Source of the DNA: an uncultured Pseudoteredinibacter sp.
Lineage (GTDB): Bacteria; Pseudomonadota; Gammaproteobacteria; Pseudomonadales; Cellvibrionaceae
NCBI RefSeq assembly: GCF_947502065.1
Contig: NZ_CANMYE010000006.1
Span: forward strand, 124,001 to 188,000
DNA: 64,000 nucleotides
Direction of reading: 5' to 3'
Below are positions 8,885-17,221 of this stretch, one piece after another. Each line of letters starts with the position of its first letter. Position 1 is the stretch's first letter. The translations under genes were made by a program, and so were the position numbers. The notes below the pieces were generated by a model. The model made no database searches, was not told where the DNA came from, and worked only from the letters and a program-made list of their open reading frames with translations.

Positions 8885-8912
8885 AAAAAAGCCCGGCGAT
8901 AACCGGGCTTTT
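8885..8912. terminator. Bidirectional Rho-independent terminator
   Basis: GCCCGG, a 6-base loop and CCGGGC, with an A run before and TTTT after, lie between the converging paraoxonase and ettA genes. It can end transcripts from both sides. Confidence 0.85.
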
Positions 8913-8929
8913 GGCTTACACCTTAAAGC

Positions 8930-10594
8930 TTAGGCTTTAATGGGCTTGTACTTCATTCGCTTAGGGCCGGCATCGGCGCCTTTACGAGCAACAAAGTCTT
9001 CATGGTATTCAGTGTAGTTACCTTCAAAGAATACAATATCACTTTCGCCTTCATAGGCTAGGATATGTGTTGCCACGCGATCCAAGAACCAGCGATCGTG
9101 CGAGATTACCAGTGCGCAACCTGGGAAGGTAAGTAGGGCTTCTTCCAGTGCTCGTAAGGTTTCAACATCCAAATCGTTTGACGGTTCATCGAGTAGCAAT
9201 ACATTGGCGCCTTGCTTTAAAGTATTTGCTAAGTGCAGGCGGCCACGTTCACCACCGGATAGTTCACCAACGCGTTTTTGCTGATCAGTACCCTTAAAGT
9301 TAAAGCGGCCGACATAGCTGCGTGAACTAACTTCGTAGTTGCCAATCTTCAAAATATCGTGGCCACCAGAAATGGCTTCCCAAACATTTTGGTTGTCGTC
9401 TAGGTTTTCACGTCCCTGTTCAACGTAGGCTACTTTGACCGTTTCGCCTAATTCTACAGAGCCTGAATCTGGTTGCTCGGTACCAGCGATCATACGGAAT
9501 AAGGTGGATTTACCAGCACCGTTACCACCGATAATACCAACGATAGCGCCTTTAGGAATGGTTAGGCTTAGGTCGTCAATTAACTTACGATCACCAAAGC
9601 TTTTGCTTAGGTTTTTGATTTCAATAACCTTATCGCCCAGACGCTCTCCTGGTGGGATATAGATTTCATTGGTCTCATTACGAGATTGGAAATCTTGCGA
9701 TTGCATTTCGTCAAAGCGAGCTAAACGCGCTTTGTTTTTAGCTTGACGGCCCTTCGGGTTCTGGCGTACCCACTCCAGCTCTGCCTTGATGGCTTTGTTG
9801 TGTGCGGCCTCAGCTTTTTGTTCTTGCTCAAGACGTTGTTCTTTGGTTTCTAGCCAAGTGGTGTAGTTACCTTCATAAGGAATACCGTGGCCACGGTCGA
9901 GTTCCAAAATCCAGCCGGCAGCATTATCTAGGAAGTAGCGATCGTGGGTGATGGCCACTACGGTGCCAGAAAACTCTTGTAGAAACTGCTCAAGCCAGAA
10001 TACCGATTCAGCATCCAAGTGGTTAGTCGGCTCATCAAGTAGCAGCATATCGGGGCGCGATAGCAGCAGGCGGCATAATGCTACGCGACGCTTTTCACCA
10101 CCAGAGAGCTTGCTTACTTCAGCATCCCATGGCGGAAGACGCAAAGCATCGGCAGCCTGCTCTAGTTTGTGGTCTAGATTGTGGGCATCCCAAGCTTGAA
10201 TAATATCTTCGTATTCACCTTGCTGCTTGGCCAGTGCGTCGAAGTCAGCACCTTCTTCGGCATAGGCCGCGTATACCTGGTCTAAGCCCGCGATGGCATC
10301 AAGTGCTTCACGAACACCGTCTTCAACATTGCCACGCACATCTTTTGCTTCATCTAATTGCGGTTCCTGTGGAAGGTAGCCAACCTTAATGCCTGGCATT
10401 GGGCGGGCTTCACCGTTGTAATCGGTATCGACGCCAGCCATGATGCGTAGCAGGGTGGATTTACCTGAACCGTTCAAGCCAAGAACGCCAATTTTTGCGC
10501 CAGGGAAGAAACTCAAGGATATATCTTTTAGAATTTGACGTTTTGGTGGGACGATTTTGCCCACTCTGTTCATGCTGTAAACGTATTGCGCCAT
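8930..10594 (-). CDS. ettA: Energy-dependent translational throttle protein EttA (ABC-F)
   Basis: A 554-residue ABC-F protein, essentially the length of E. coli EttA. It has two ATP-binding cassettes: Walker A GLNGSGKST with signature LSGGEKRRVAL, and Walker A GGNGAGKST with signature LSGGERGRLHL. The charged arm and linker with ETKEQRLEQEQKAEAAHNKA lie between them. There are no membrane segments. EttA binds the ribosomal E site and gates the first steps of elongation according to ADP/ATP ratio. The gene is single. Confidence 0.95.
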   Translation of the reverse strand: MAQYVYSMNRVGKIVPPKRQILKDISLSFFPGAKIGVLGLNGSGKSTLLRIMAGVDTDYNGEARPMPGIKVGYLPQEPQLDEAKDVRGNVEDGVREALDAIAGLDQVYAAYAEEGADFDALAKQQGEYEDIIQAWDAHNLDHKLEQAADALRLPPWDAEVSKLSGGEKRRVALCRLLLSRPDMLLLDEPTNHLDAESVFWLEQFLQEFSGTVVAITHDRYFLDNAAGWILELDRGHGIPYEGNYTTWLETKEQRLEQEQKAEAAHNKAIKAELEWVRQNPKGRQAKNKARLARFDEMQSQDFQSRNETNEIYIPPGERLGDKVIEIKNLSKSFGDRKLIDDLSLTIPKGAIVGIIGGNGAGKSTLFRMIAGTEQPDSGSVELGETVKVAYVEQGRENLDDNQNVWEAISGGHDILKIGNYEVSSRSYVGRFNFKGTDQQKRVGELSGGERGRLHLANTLKQGANVLLLDEPSNDLDVETLRALEEALLTFPGCALVISHDRWFLDRVATHILAYEGESDIVFFEGNYTEYHEDFVARKGADAGPKRMKYKPIKA

Positions 10595-10798
10595 AGCGCG
10601 TCAGCCTCCAATCAGTGCATAGAAAATTGCCGCTATTGTACCTGAGCCAACAAAAAGTGGCCCGCTCATAGGCTATTTATTTTCACTTTGTGCTAATTTA
10701 GCTTTTATAACTTGCATTAATAAACTTACTAAGCCATGATTAGATCATAGTGATAACAATATAAACTTCGAAATAGCCAGAAATGGAGGCCACAAGCC

Positions 10799-12337
10799 AT
10801 GAATTCACCAATAGACGCTGCCAATCTAGAGGTCGCTGCAAAGTGCACCATTATCGAAGACAAGCAGGGCAACCCGGCCCCAAATGCACCTGCTTGGACT
10901 AAGGAAATCGACAATCCTTATTTGCATGGTGTCTATGCGCCAATCTGTGAAGAGGTGCAGGCCGATACATTAGAAGTTGTAGAAGGTGAGATTCCTGCGG
11001 ATCTTTACGGTGCCTATCTGCGTAACGGTCCAAATGCGGTTTATAAGCCTCGCTTTAACTACCATGCCTTCGACGGCGATGGCATGTTGCACATGATCAA
11101 TTTTAAAGACGGCAAGGCCAGTTACCGTAACCGTTGGATTCAAACGGATGCCAAGATAAAAGAGGCGGAAGAAGGCACGGCTGTTTGGCCGGGCGTGATG
11201 GGGCCATTTGATTTCAGTTTGCCAGGTTTCCCCATTAAAGATACTTCCAATACCGACGTGATGTACTACAACGGCCATATTATGTCGCTATGGTACAACG
11301 CGGGTATTCCTTACAAGCTTGATATGGACACCTTAGATACCAAGGGTAGAGAAGATCTAAATGGTGGTCTTAAGCGAGCACTATCGGCGCACTCTAAAGT
11401 TGATTTGGAAAATGGTGAGTTGGTCTTCTTCGATTACTCTGATGACTACCCTTATTACACTTACGGCATCGCTGATAAAGATGGCAATATCAAACATGAA
11501 GCAGGCGTTGCCTTGCCTGGCCCACGCCTGCCTCACGATATTGGCGTAACTCCTAATTATGTGATTGTGCATGATTGTCCTTTCTTCCACGATGTGGACT
11601 TATTGGAAAAAACCAATAAGCGCGTAATGACTTTCCATCGTGATGTGCCAACTCGATTTGGTGTGCAGCCGCGTTACGGTAATGGCGATGAAGTGAAGTG
11701 GTTCGAATGCGAGCCTTGTTACATTTTGCATGTAACCAACTGCTGGGAAGAGGGCGATTGGGTGATTCAGGTAGGCTGTCGCTCAACTAACCCAATGCCA
11801 AAAGCGGACCCTACTGAGGGTGAGCTTTCTCATATGTTGGCTTATATGCGGCTCGAGGCTAACTTGTACGTCTGGAAGTTCAATATGAAGACGGGCGAGG
11901 TTATTGAACATGATGTTGATACGCTAAACTCCGAATTCAACCGTTCTAACCCTCTTTATATGGGCTATAAAACTCGCTACAGCTTTAACCAATATATTAT
12001 GACCCGCAAGGACGACGGCGTAGGCACCTTAGCATTTGGTGCAATGCTGAAATATGACGTTGAAAATGGCGATTTAGAACGCTGGGATTATGGCGAGGGT
12101 GTATTCGGTAGTGAGGCACCTTTCTGTCCGGCCAAAGGTGCGACTCGCAATGACCCCGAAGATCAAGGGTACTTGGTGACCATCGCTACCGACACTAACG
12201 ACTGGACGTCTTACTGTTTGATCTTTGATGCGCGAAATGTTGCTCAGGGGCCTGTCTGTAAGTTGAAGCTGCCACAGCGCGTACCAGGAGGCTTCCATGC
12301 TAACTGGGTGCGAGGAGAGGATCTTTACGGCGAGTAA
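10799..12337 (+). CDS. Carotenoid-cleavage oxygenase family protein
   Basis: A 512-residue retinal-pigment-epithelium-65/carotenoid oxygenase protein. The family fold is marked by LYGAYLRNGPNAVYKP and FDGDGMLHMI near the N terminus. The four iron-binding histidines can be placed in LSAHSKVD, RLPHDIGVT, FFHDVD and the C-terminal GGFHANWV. Such enzymes cleave a double bond of carotenoids, or of stilbenes in the lignostilbene dioxygenase branch; which substrate applies is not visible. The ATG at 10799 has GGAGG nine bases upstream. No signal peptide is seen. The gene stands alone and ends at a strong terminator. Confidence 0.88.
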   Translation: MNSPIDAANLEVAAKCTIIEDKQGNPAPNAPAWTKEIDNPYLHGVYAPICEEVQADTLEVVEGEIPADLYGAYLRNGPNAVYKPRFNYHAFDGDGMLHMINFKDGKASYRNRWIQTDAKIKEAEEGTAVWPGVMGPFDFSLPGFPIKDTSNTDVMYYNGHIMSLWYNAGIPYKLDMDTLDTKGREDLNGGLKRALSAHSKVDLENGELVFFDYSDDYPYYTYGIADKDGNIKHEAGVALPGPRLPHDIGVTPNYVIVHDCPFFHDVDLLEKTNKRVMTFHRDVPTRFGVQPRYGNGDEVKWFECEPCYILHVTNCWEEGDWVIQVGCRSTNPMPKADPTEGELSHMLAYMRLEANLYVWKFNMKTGEVIEHDVDTLNSEFNRSNPLYMGYKTRYSFNQYIMTRKDDGVGTLAFGAMLKYDVENGDLERWDYGEGVFGSEAPFCPAKGATRNDPEDQGYLVTIATDTNDWTSYCLIFDARNVAQGPVCKLKLPQRVPGGFHANWVRGEDLYGE

Positions 12338-12358
12338 ATCTCTCTGCTCTGTAGTATT

Positions 12359-12386
12359 AAAAAACCCAGCATTTGCGGGGTTTTTT
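12359..12386. terminator. Bidirectional Rho-independent terminator
   Basis: Six A, CCCAGC, loop ATTT, GCGGGG and six T (one A-G mismatch in the stem) lie between the carotenoid oxygenase gene and the convergent small gene at 12430. Confidence 0.8.
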
Positions 12387-12429
12387 AATGGCTTCGTTTT
12401 GAGGCATAAAGACTTGCCTGCAATTAAGC

Positions 12430-12726
12430 CTAGTCTTTCTTAATAGCTTCAGCGGCCTGCGCGGCGGCAATGGCTTTTTCGTGTTCGTCTTTCTTAATAT
12501 CTTGCAATACTTGCAAGTTAGCACGAAAGCGCTCGGTTAGGTCATCGATACCTTTTTCTGAAAGGTAGCCGGCATTGCCGGTAGACACATAAGAGCAGTA
12601 GTTGGCGCTTGCGGTCATTAAAGCGGCAGCAACCAAATTCGGGTTTTCAGTTTCTTGAGCGGCTGTGTTGCACATTTCGATAAACAGGCCGGTCAGGCGG
12701 TGATGTTCTTTTTGTAGGTCGTCCAC
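12430..12726 (-). CDS. Small helical protein resembling DUF3144
   Basis: A 98-residue soluble, mostly helical protein with a central segment (VAAALMTASANYCSYVSTGNAG) reminiscent of DUF3144 proteins and a charged, alanine-rich C-terminal tail. The frame has no ATG at its beginning; the GTG at 12726 is taken as the start, with only a weak ribosome site, and the frame is open for about 20 further codons upstream. No function is known. It stands alone on its strand. Confidence 0.6.
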   Translation of the reverse strand: MDDLQKEHHRLTGLFIEMCNTAAQETENPNLVAAALMTASANYCSYVSTGNAGYLSEKGIDDLTERFRANLQVLQDIKKDEHEKAIAAAQAAEAIKKD

Positions 12727-12838
12727 GTCACAGTTCTTATTAAAACTGCTGAATGATGCGCTTTGTTGGCATGTAGGTCAATATGCTTGGCCCGCTTTGC
12801 TCAATTGTTTCCTTTGAGCCGCCGCCATTGCTGGCGAG

Positions 12839-13282
12839 TTAAAAGTTGAAGCTTTCATTCCTAGGGCTTTGAACCAGTTCTAAATTAGGCGGGTTTAATG
12901 AGAGTCCTCGAATGCTACTGCTACTCTGGACCGTGCTGGCGATTTTATCTCTTGTGATGTTTGCGCCACAATCTCCATTGCAATTCAAGGTCCAGACTTT
13001 CTTAATGTTATTCTGCTGGTCGAGCAGCAGTAATAGTTTTAGCTTGGCTTTTTGCCCATTTCTATTGATATCGAGGCTCTTGATTACACCGAGATAACTT
13101 GTCGTTTTGCTATGCCCTTGGATTTCGCTTGAGTCGGCTGAAAATTCACTGAGCTTACCGTCAAGTTGGTGCTTGGCTAGCAAACTTAAGGCTGCAAGTA
13201 ATGTAAATACAAGCACTAGTCCTATATTGCTGCTTGAGTTATCAGAATCGATTCGACTGTAATCTAAGTGGCTGGTTTTCAT
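12839..13282 (-). CDS. Single-pass membrane protein of unknown function, last gene of the ABC operon
   Basis: A 147-residue protein with one transmembrane segment (residues about 20-38, IGLVLVFTLLAALSLLA) after a polar N terminus, and a periplasmic part of about 105 residues containing a short cysteine pair (LNCNGDCG). It starts 13 bases after the ABC gene and is surely in its operon. Its place corresponds to that of the HlyD-type adaptor in type I secretion operons, but it is far too short and lacks the lipoyl/hairpin regions, so no adaptor role is claimed. Not recognised as a named family. Confidence 0.7.
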   Translation of the reverse strand: MKTSHLDYSRIDSDNSSSNIGLVLVFTLLAALSLLAKHQLDGKLSEFSADSSEIQGHSKTTSYLGVIKSLDINRNGQKAKLKLLLLLDQQNNIKKVWTLNCNGDCGANITRDKIASTVQSSSSIRGLSLNPPNLELVQSPRNESFNF

Positions 13283-13295
13283 CTATACACTCGGC

Positions 13296-14960
13296 TTATC
13301 GTTGATTCAGTAGTCGTCTAGAGGAAAACATAGCGCTGGTGCGTATATTAGAATCCAGTTCCAGTATCTGATGGTCTATGAGTTGGTAACTATGGTCGGC
13401 ATATAGATCAAATATATCGAGGCTGCTTGTAATGATAATTGTCGATCCGGTAGCTCTTAATTGACGTATCAGTTGCAATAGTTGGGCATTTGAGCTGGCA
13501 CAAAGATGTTCGCTAGGATCATCAAATATGATGAGTTTGGGCTTCCCAAATACTGCCCTTGCTAAAGCAATTTTTTGTTTTTGGAGTACGGAGATTTGTT
13601 GGCAGCCGTCGCCGATCTTGCTCTGGTAGTTTTGCGGTAAGCGAAGGATATCGGAATGAACGCCAGCCATTTTGGCAGCTTTTATGACTTCCGAAATGTC
13701 GGCATTCGTAAAGCGGCTAATGTTTTCAGAGATTGTGCCTGCGATTAACTCGGGTTGTTGGCTGATAAAGGCTATGTGTTCAGCGCGATTCCCATCGGTC
13801 CACTCGCGAATATCTAGGTCGGCGACTTTAATGACTCCTTGTAGGCATGTCTCTAGGCCTAATGTCGCGCGGCATAAGCTGGTTTTTCCGCTTTGTGCTT
13901 GTCCTTTAAAAAGGTGGATTTCGCCAGGGGTTAAGTAGAGGTCAGTGTTAAAAAATATGGGGGAGAATCGATCATCACCAATGGATACATTACGCAGCTC
14001 GATACTTAATTCATTGTTGATTGTTGTTTTTTGGGCGGCTGGTGTCGACGCTATATTTAATACCTTTTTAGGGTCGAAACATTCGGCTTGAAAGCGACTA
14101 TGGAACTTAAACGCATCATTTAATGAAGAAATAATTTGGTAAAAAACGATCAAGCTTATCGCCAAGCTGGAATAGCTTATTTGTGAGCTAAAGGTGAGCT
14201 GTGCACCCAAGATGGCAAGTCCGCAAAGGCTGGCGTTACCGCAAAGCCTGAGCAAATTCGAGAACAAACTGTTGATGCCGTTGCAGGCGTTTAGCTGGTT
14301 TTGATTAGCATTGTATTGCCCAAGCCAAGAGTCTTTAAAGCTCTGCTGCATGCCCATAGCGATAGTGCTATCGCGGTGATCGAAGAATGATGCCAATGAC
14401 TGCTTGGCTTCCACTTGCTTGACTTTGGCATTTATCGCCTCTTCGAATGTTAACAGCTCTTTGAGCTGATGAAACAGCCAAAGCAAGAAAGCGCAGAGGC
14501 ATGCTAAGGACCCAATGCGAACATCAACAGCAAAAAGGGCGAGCAAATAAAAAGGTGTCCAAAAGCTGTCTAGTATGGCTGGAATTCCTGATCCGCATAT
14601 TAGGGGTTTAAGTCTTCCTAGTTCTTCCAATTTTAATAAAGGCTTGGCTGTTTCTCCTGCAGACGGAGTTGCTATTTCGCCATCAGGGGTGAATATGTCA
14701 TCTATGCGTTGTTTCTCTAATCTATTGGAGAAGCCCGAGAGCGCCATATGGCGTTGCCGATTGTAATAGCCAATAATTAGAAATGCAGATAGGCTTGTTA
14801 AAATAAGCGCAGTTATTGTGCTGTTGCCCTCTATCGGTTGGGCTATAACGTAGCTCGCTAGACCTAATAATAAGAGGTTCTTAATGGCGCTCATCTGAAT
14901 GATTCTGGATGAGCGGAGAGCATCGTTTTCTATCAAGATTTGCTTGGTAAAACTGATCAT
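13296..14960 (-). CDS. PrtD-like ABC protein with degenerate ATPase motifs
   Basis: A 554-residue fused membrane-ATPase protein laid out like type I secretion ABC transporters of the PrtD/HlyB kind: several membrane segments (about 25-65, 128-168 and 240-280) then a nucleotide-binding domain from about 318. Key motifs are altered. Walker A reads GQAQSGKTS (353-361), losing a conserved Gly. The signature LSGGQ is ISVLQ (456-460). Walker B ends FDDP, so the catalytic Glu is Asp. The switch His is replaced by Ser near 512. The rest of the helix (KQKIALARAVFGKPKL) is well kept. It may bind but not hydrolyse ATP normally. It follows the 163-residue gene by 3 bases. Confidence 0.8.
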   Translation of the reverse strand: MISFTKQILIENDALRSSRIIQMSAIKNLLLLGLASYVIAQPIEGNSTITALILTSLSAFLIIGYYNRQRHMALSGFSNRLEKQRIDDIFTPDGEIATPSAGETAKPLLKLEELGRLKPLICGSGIPAILDSFWTPFYLLALFAVDVRIGSLACLCAFLLWLFHQLKELLTFEEAINAKVKQVEAKQSLASFFDHRDSTIAMGMQQSFKDSWLGQYNANQNQLNACNGINSLFSNLLRLCGNASLCGLAILGAQLTFSSQISYSSLAISLIVFYQIISSLNDAFKFHSRFQAECFDPKKVLNIASTPAAQKTTINNELSIELRNVSIGDDRFSPIFFNTDLYLTPGEIHLFKGQAQSGKTSLCRATLGLETCLQGVIKVADLDIREWTDGNRAEHIAFISQQPELIAGTISENISRFTNADISEVIKAAKMAGVHSDILRLPQNYQSKIGDGCQQISVLQKQKIALARAVFGKPKLIIFDDPSEHLCASSNAQLLQLIRQLRATGSTIIITSSLDIFDLYADHSYQLIDHQILELDSNIRTSAMFSSRRLLNQR

Positions 14961-14963
14961 ATC

Positions 14964-15455
14964 TTAATGGCTATACTTATAAATGCTGTGTACTGCAGTG
15001 AATTTGGATGGTGAGCAGTCTCTTTGGCCGCGATTGTGTTGCTTAGTATTCGCAGTCGTAAGTCGACACCTGGTCTCATTGTTTAACTCATCAAGCAGAA
15101 TATTTAGCGCTTTGATCCATTGGTACTGGGCTTGACTAAGGCCAGTAAATGGTTGTAATTCATAAAGCCTCTGCAAGCTGTCTTCTAGCTCTTGCATAAC
15201 AGGGTATTGCGAGGATGCGAGGAAATCTTCGATTACACGATCACTGATATGCTCTCCGGCTGAATCAATTACGGACTGCCATATGGCATCCATTTGCTGA
15301 TAAATATGCTCTGCTTGCTCGCGTTCTTCTTGATTGAGAGTCTTGCATGGGCCTAGCATGGCATCGGCCTCATTATTCAATTGTGCAAGTGATAGCCTCG
15401 GGTCGACGCGATGGTCATGTTTGTCTGTTTGGTGTATCTCTGTTTTAAAAGCCAT
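14964..15455 (-). CDS. Hypothetical soluble protein, first gene of the ABC operon
   Basis: A 163-residue helical protein without signal peptide or membrane segment, and with a polar, His-rich N terminus (HQTDKHDHRVD) and C terminus. The middle (about 40-135) is predicted by eye to be amphipathic helices. No family was recognised. Its stop is 3 bases before the ABC gene, so the two are translated together; it may be a cytoplasmic partner of the transporter. An RstA-box-like site lies about 115 bases upstream of its start. Confidence 0.7.
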   Translation of the reverse strand: MAFKTEIHQTDKHDHRVDPRLSLAQLNNEADAMLGPCKTLNQEEREQAEHIYQQMDAIWQSVIDSAGEHISDRVIEDFLASSQYPVMQELEDSLQRLYELQPFTGLSQAQYQWIKALNILLDELNNETRCRLTTANTKQHNRGQRDCSPSKFTAVHSIYKYSH

Positions 15456-15571
15456 TTTGGTGCAGCTACCATCTTATCTATCAGCTAGATAATTATTGAT
15501 GGCTGACGTGCTGCTTTAAATGAATACAATGTGATGATTTGTAGCTTTTTTCCCATTTCGAAGGCCCGCTA

Positions 15572-15590
15572 GATACAATGCGATACATTT
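15572..15590. promoter_or_regulatory. RstA-box-like direct repeat upstream of the ABC operon
   Basis: GATACAATGCGATACATTT contains TACA-N6-TACA, the spacing of the E. coli RstA box (TACATNTNGTTACA). It differs at one base from a site at 19332-19350 upstream of the RstB-like kinase gene. It lies about 117 bases before the leftward gene at 15455, in the gap after the gene ending at 15699. Confidence 0.5.
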
Positions 15591-15607
15591 GCGGTAGCTT
15601 TGTAGCT

Positions 15608-15643
15608 AGCTGCCTAACTTTGCGGGGAGCAAGCTAGGCAGCT
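15608..15643. other. Stem-loop in the gap between two leftward genes
   Basis: AGCTGCCTA and TAGGCAGCT form a perfect 9-bp stem, extended inward by three more pairs after one mismatch, with a G-rich loop. There is no T run on either strand, so it is not a clear terminator. It could be a processing or stability element after the gene ending at 15699. Confidence 0.4.
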
Positions 15644-15698
15644 GGGCTGAGTCAGTAGGATTTTTAACTGAAACTGCTGAGCCAAGCGGTTGTTGCCG

Positions 15699-16475
15699 CT
15701 ATTTCTTAAAGGGGCGACCATTTAGGCGGTAAGGAATAGTATTTCTGAGGTAGTAGGCGGCCAGAATATTTGAAGGCTTTAGATCAAGAGGATGAGCCTC
15801 ATCAGAGGATGAGTTATTAGAGCGATTCAACTCAATATCGCCATTTCCCATTTTTAGAGTGAGTCGCTTACTGAAAATTCGGGATAAGTCCAAGATATTA
15901 CGCTTGCTGCTGCGGCCCATTTGAACCACTTCGCCGTTTAACAAATTTAGTTTGGGTAGTGTTGAAAAGTTTCTAATGGTGTCTTCTTCTGAAGCGCTAA
16001 CCTCTTGACCTACAGCGCTCAGCTCTAGAGACATTTCGTGGCCATTTTCGGTCTTAACATGCGCAGAATAAGCTGTCTCAGAGCGGTTGAAGTCGATATC
16101 ACCCATGGTTTTGGGTAGGCCTAGGCGTCGAATTCCTGCAATTCGAGATTCCTGGCTGGTCACCGGCATAAAGATACAATGCCAAAACTCATTGCCTTCG
16201 TATTTGCCTAAGATAAAGATTGATGCTTCTTTGTAGGGTTTGGTATTGGCGTCCATTTTGTAAAAATCGGATATGAATGCAAATACCATTGGGGTTTCCG
16301 GCATGGTAAAGCTGTCGGGAAGAAGTTCGCGGTAGCTATCTATCTCATCGGTTTCATAATAAATAAAAATTCCGTCGTTCTCATAGTAGGTGAATCGCTC
16401 TTCCTGAGATACAGCCTGTTGTGAGCTGAAAAGTGTTACTATTAGAAAGATGATTGAAGAAATTGCCTTGTACAT
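15699..16475 (-). CDS. Secreted acetoacetate-decarboxylase-superfamily-like protein
   Basis: A 258-residue protein with an N-terminal signal peptide (about 1-24, ending AVSQEE). Residues about 48-135 follow the acetoacetate decarboxylase superfamily pattern: LLPDSF, PYKEASIFI (residues 80-88), then GIRRLGLPKTMGDI, where the usual PKK active-site pair appears as PKT with a single lysine K122. Cytoplasmic family members decarboxylate beta-keto acids or bind related ligands; an exported version is unusual and its activity is unknown. It is followed at a distance by the ABC operon on the same strand and preceded by the secreted repeat protein gene 44 bases upstream. Confidence 0.65.
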   Translation of the reverse strand: MYKAISSIIFLIVTLFSSQQAVSQEERFTYYENDGIFIYYETDEIDSYRELLPDSFTMPETPMVFAFISDFYKMDANTKPYKEASIFILGKYEGNEFWHCIFMPVTSQESRIAGIRRLGLPKTMGDIDFNRSETAYSAHVKTENGHEMSLELSAVGQEVSASEEDTIRNFSTLPKLNLLNGEVVQMGRSSKRNILDLSRIFSKRLTLKMGNGDIELNRSNNSSSDEAHPLDLKPSNILAAYYLRNTIPYRLNGRPFKK

Positions 16476-16519
16476 ATCTCTTTTCTCTTGTTTAAAGTGG
16501 TTGATAGTCTGCGGTGGTT

Positions 16520-17080
16520 TTACTTACAACTTATTTCTAGGCCCTGCTCATCTTTGCAGATGTGTTCCCTAATGATTTTTCCATCTTGTAGGGTTGCGCT
16601 ACCTTCATAGCTTTTTCTGCTGGCGCCTTCTCTGGATACGTTTTTTCTGTAGCTTAATCCTTCGCTCTCGCTGTAACTGCTTTGTCGAGTCTTATTCACT
16701 GTGCCGCCATTTTTGTTGTTGCGCTGCTTATTTATCTGCCTCCAGTATTCACCTTCAGCAGTCCTTCCGCCATGTTTTGTTCGCAATCCTTCTGTGCCGT
16801 CAGCTTTCTCATAGGCTCGTGCATGAGTTTTCAGCACTCCGCCTTTATCATTCCCTCTGTTCGCCTTGCGGGTATAAACGGCCCCTTGCTCAGCAATCGA
16901 AGCCTTAGACTTTGAGATTTTACTTAGGCTAGACTCGCTAGCTCGCACCCTTGTCGATACCTTTTTCTTATAAATTGAGCCTTCTGCGTCGGCAGAAGGT
17001 GGACTTGAGTCTGCATGGGTGCCCGCTGAAGATAGGAGCTGGATGTTACATGCTGCCAGTAGTATGGCCAATTTTTTCAT
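16520..17080 (-). CDS. Secreted basic repeat protein of unknown function
   Basis: A 186-residue protein with signal peptide (MKKLAILLAACNIQLLSSAGTHA). The mature part is low in hydrophobic residues and rich in Ser, Gly, Lys, Arg, Asn. It consists of imperfect units of about 25-32 residues that each begin with G, two residues, an aromatic and a basic residue (GSIYKK, GAVYTR, GEYWRQ, GLSYRK). The C terminus carries a cysteine pair (HICKDEQGLEISCK). The start at 17080 is chosen over a six-codon longer form because it gives a clean signal peptide. It is convergent with nothing and divergent from the CpxRA-like operon. No family recognised. Confidence 0.65.
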   Translation of the reverse strand: MKKLAILLAACNIQLLSSAGTHADSSPPSADAEGSIYKKKVSTRVRASESSLSKISKSKASIAEQGAVYTRKANRGNDKGGVLKTHARAYEKADGTEGLRTKHGGRTAEGEYWRQINKQRNNKNGGTVNKTRQSSYSESEGLSYRKNVSREGASRKSYEGSATLQDGKIIREHICKDEQGLEISCK

Positions 17081-17182
17081 GTGGATATGTTGGAACATGG
17101 GGGGCTCTTGCCTTTAGATTAAGATGTGGTGTATGTTGAATTAAGCATGAAAAAGTTTCAGTCAAATATCCGTTATGGTAGT

Positions 17183-17198
17183 GTAAATTTTTTGTAAA
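17183..17198 (+). promoter_or_regulatory. CpxR-box-like direct repeat upstream of the CpxRA-like operon
   Basis: Two GTAAA units at 17183-17187 and 17194-17198, separated by six T, resemble the CpxR recognition pattern GTAAA-N5-GTAAA with one extra base. The site is 24 bases before the response regulator start, fitting autoregulation. An AT-rich context makes chance similarity possible. Confidence 0.35.
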
Positions 17199-17221
17199 TA
17201 AGCTTTGGCTAATGGTTGATT

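Noticed and set aside
9948-10199. Plus-strand frame opposite ettA
   Set aside because: It is the antisense shadow of conserved ABC-F motifs.
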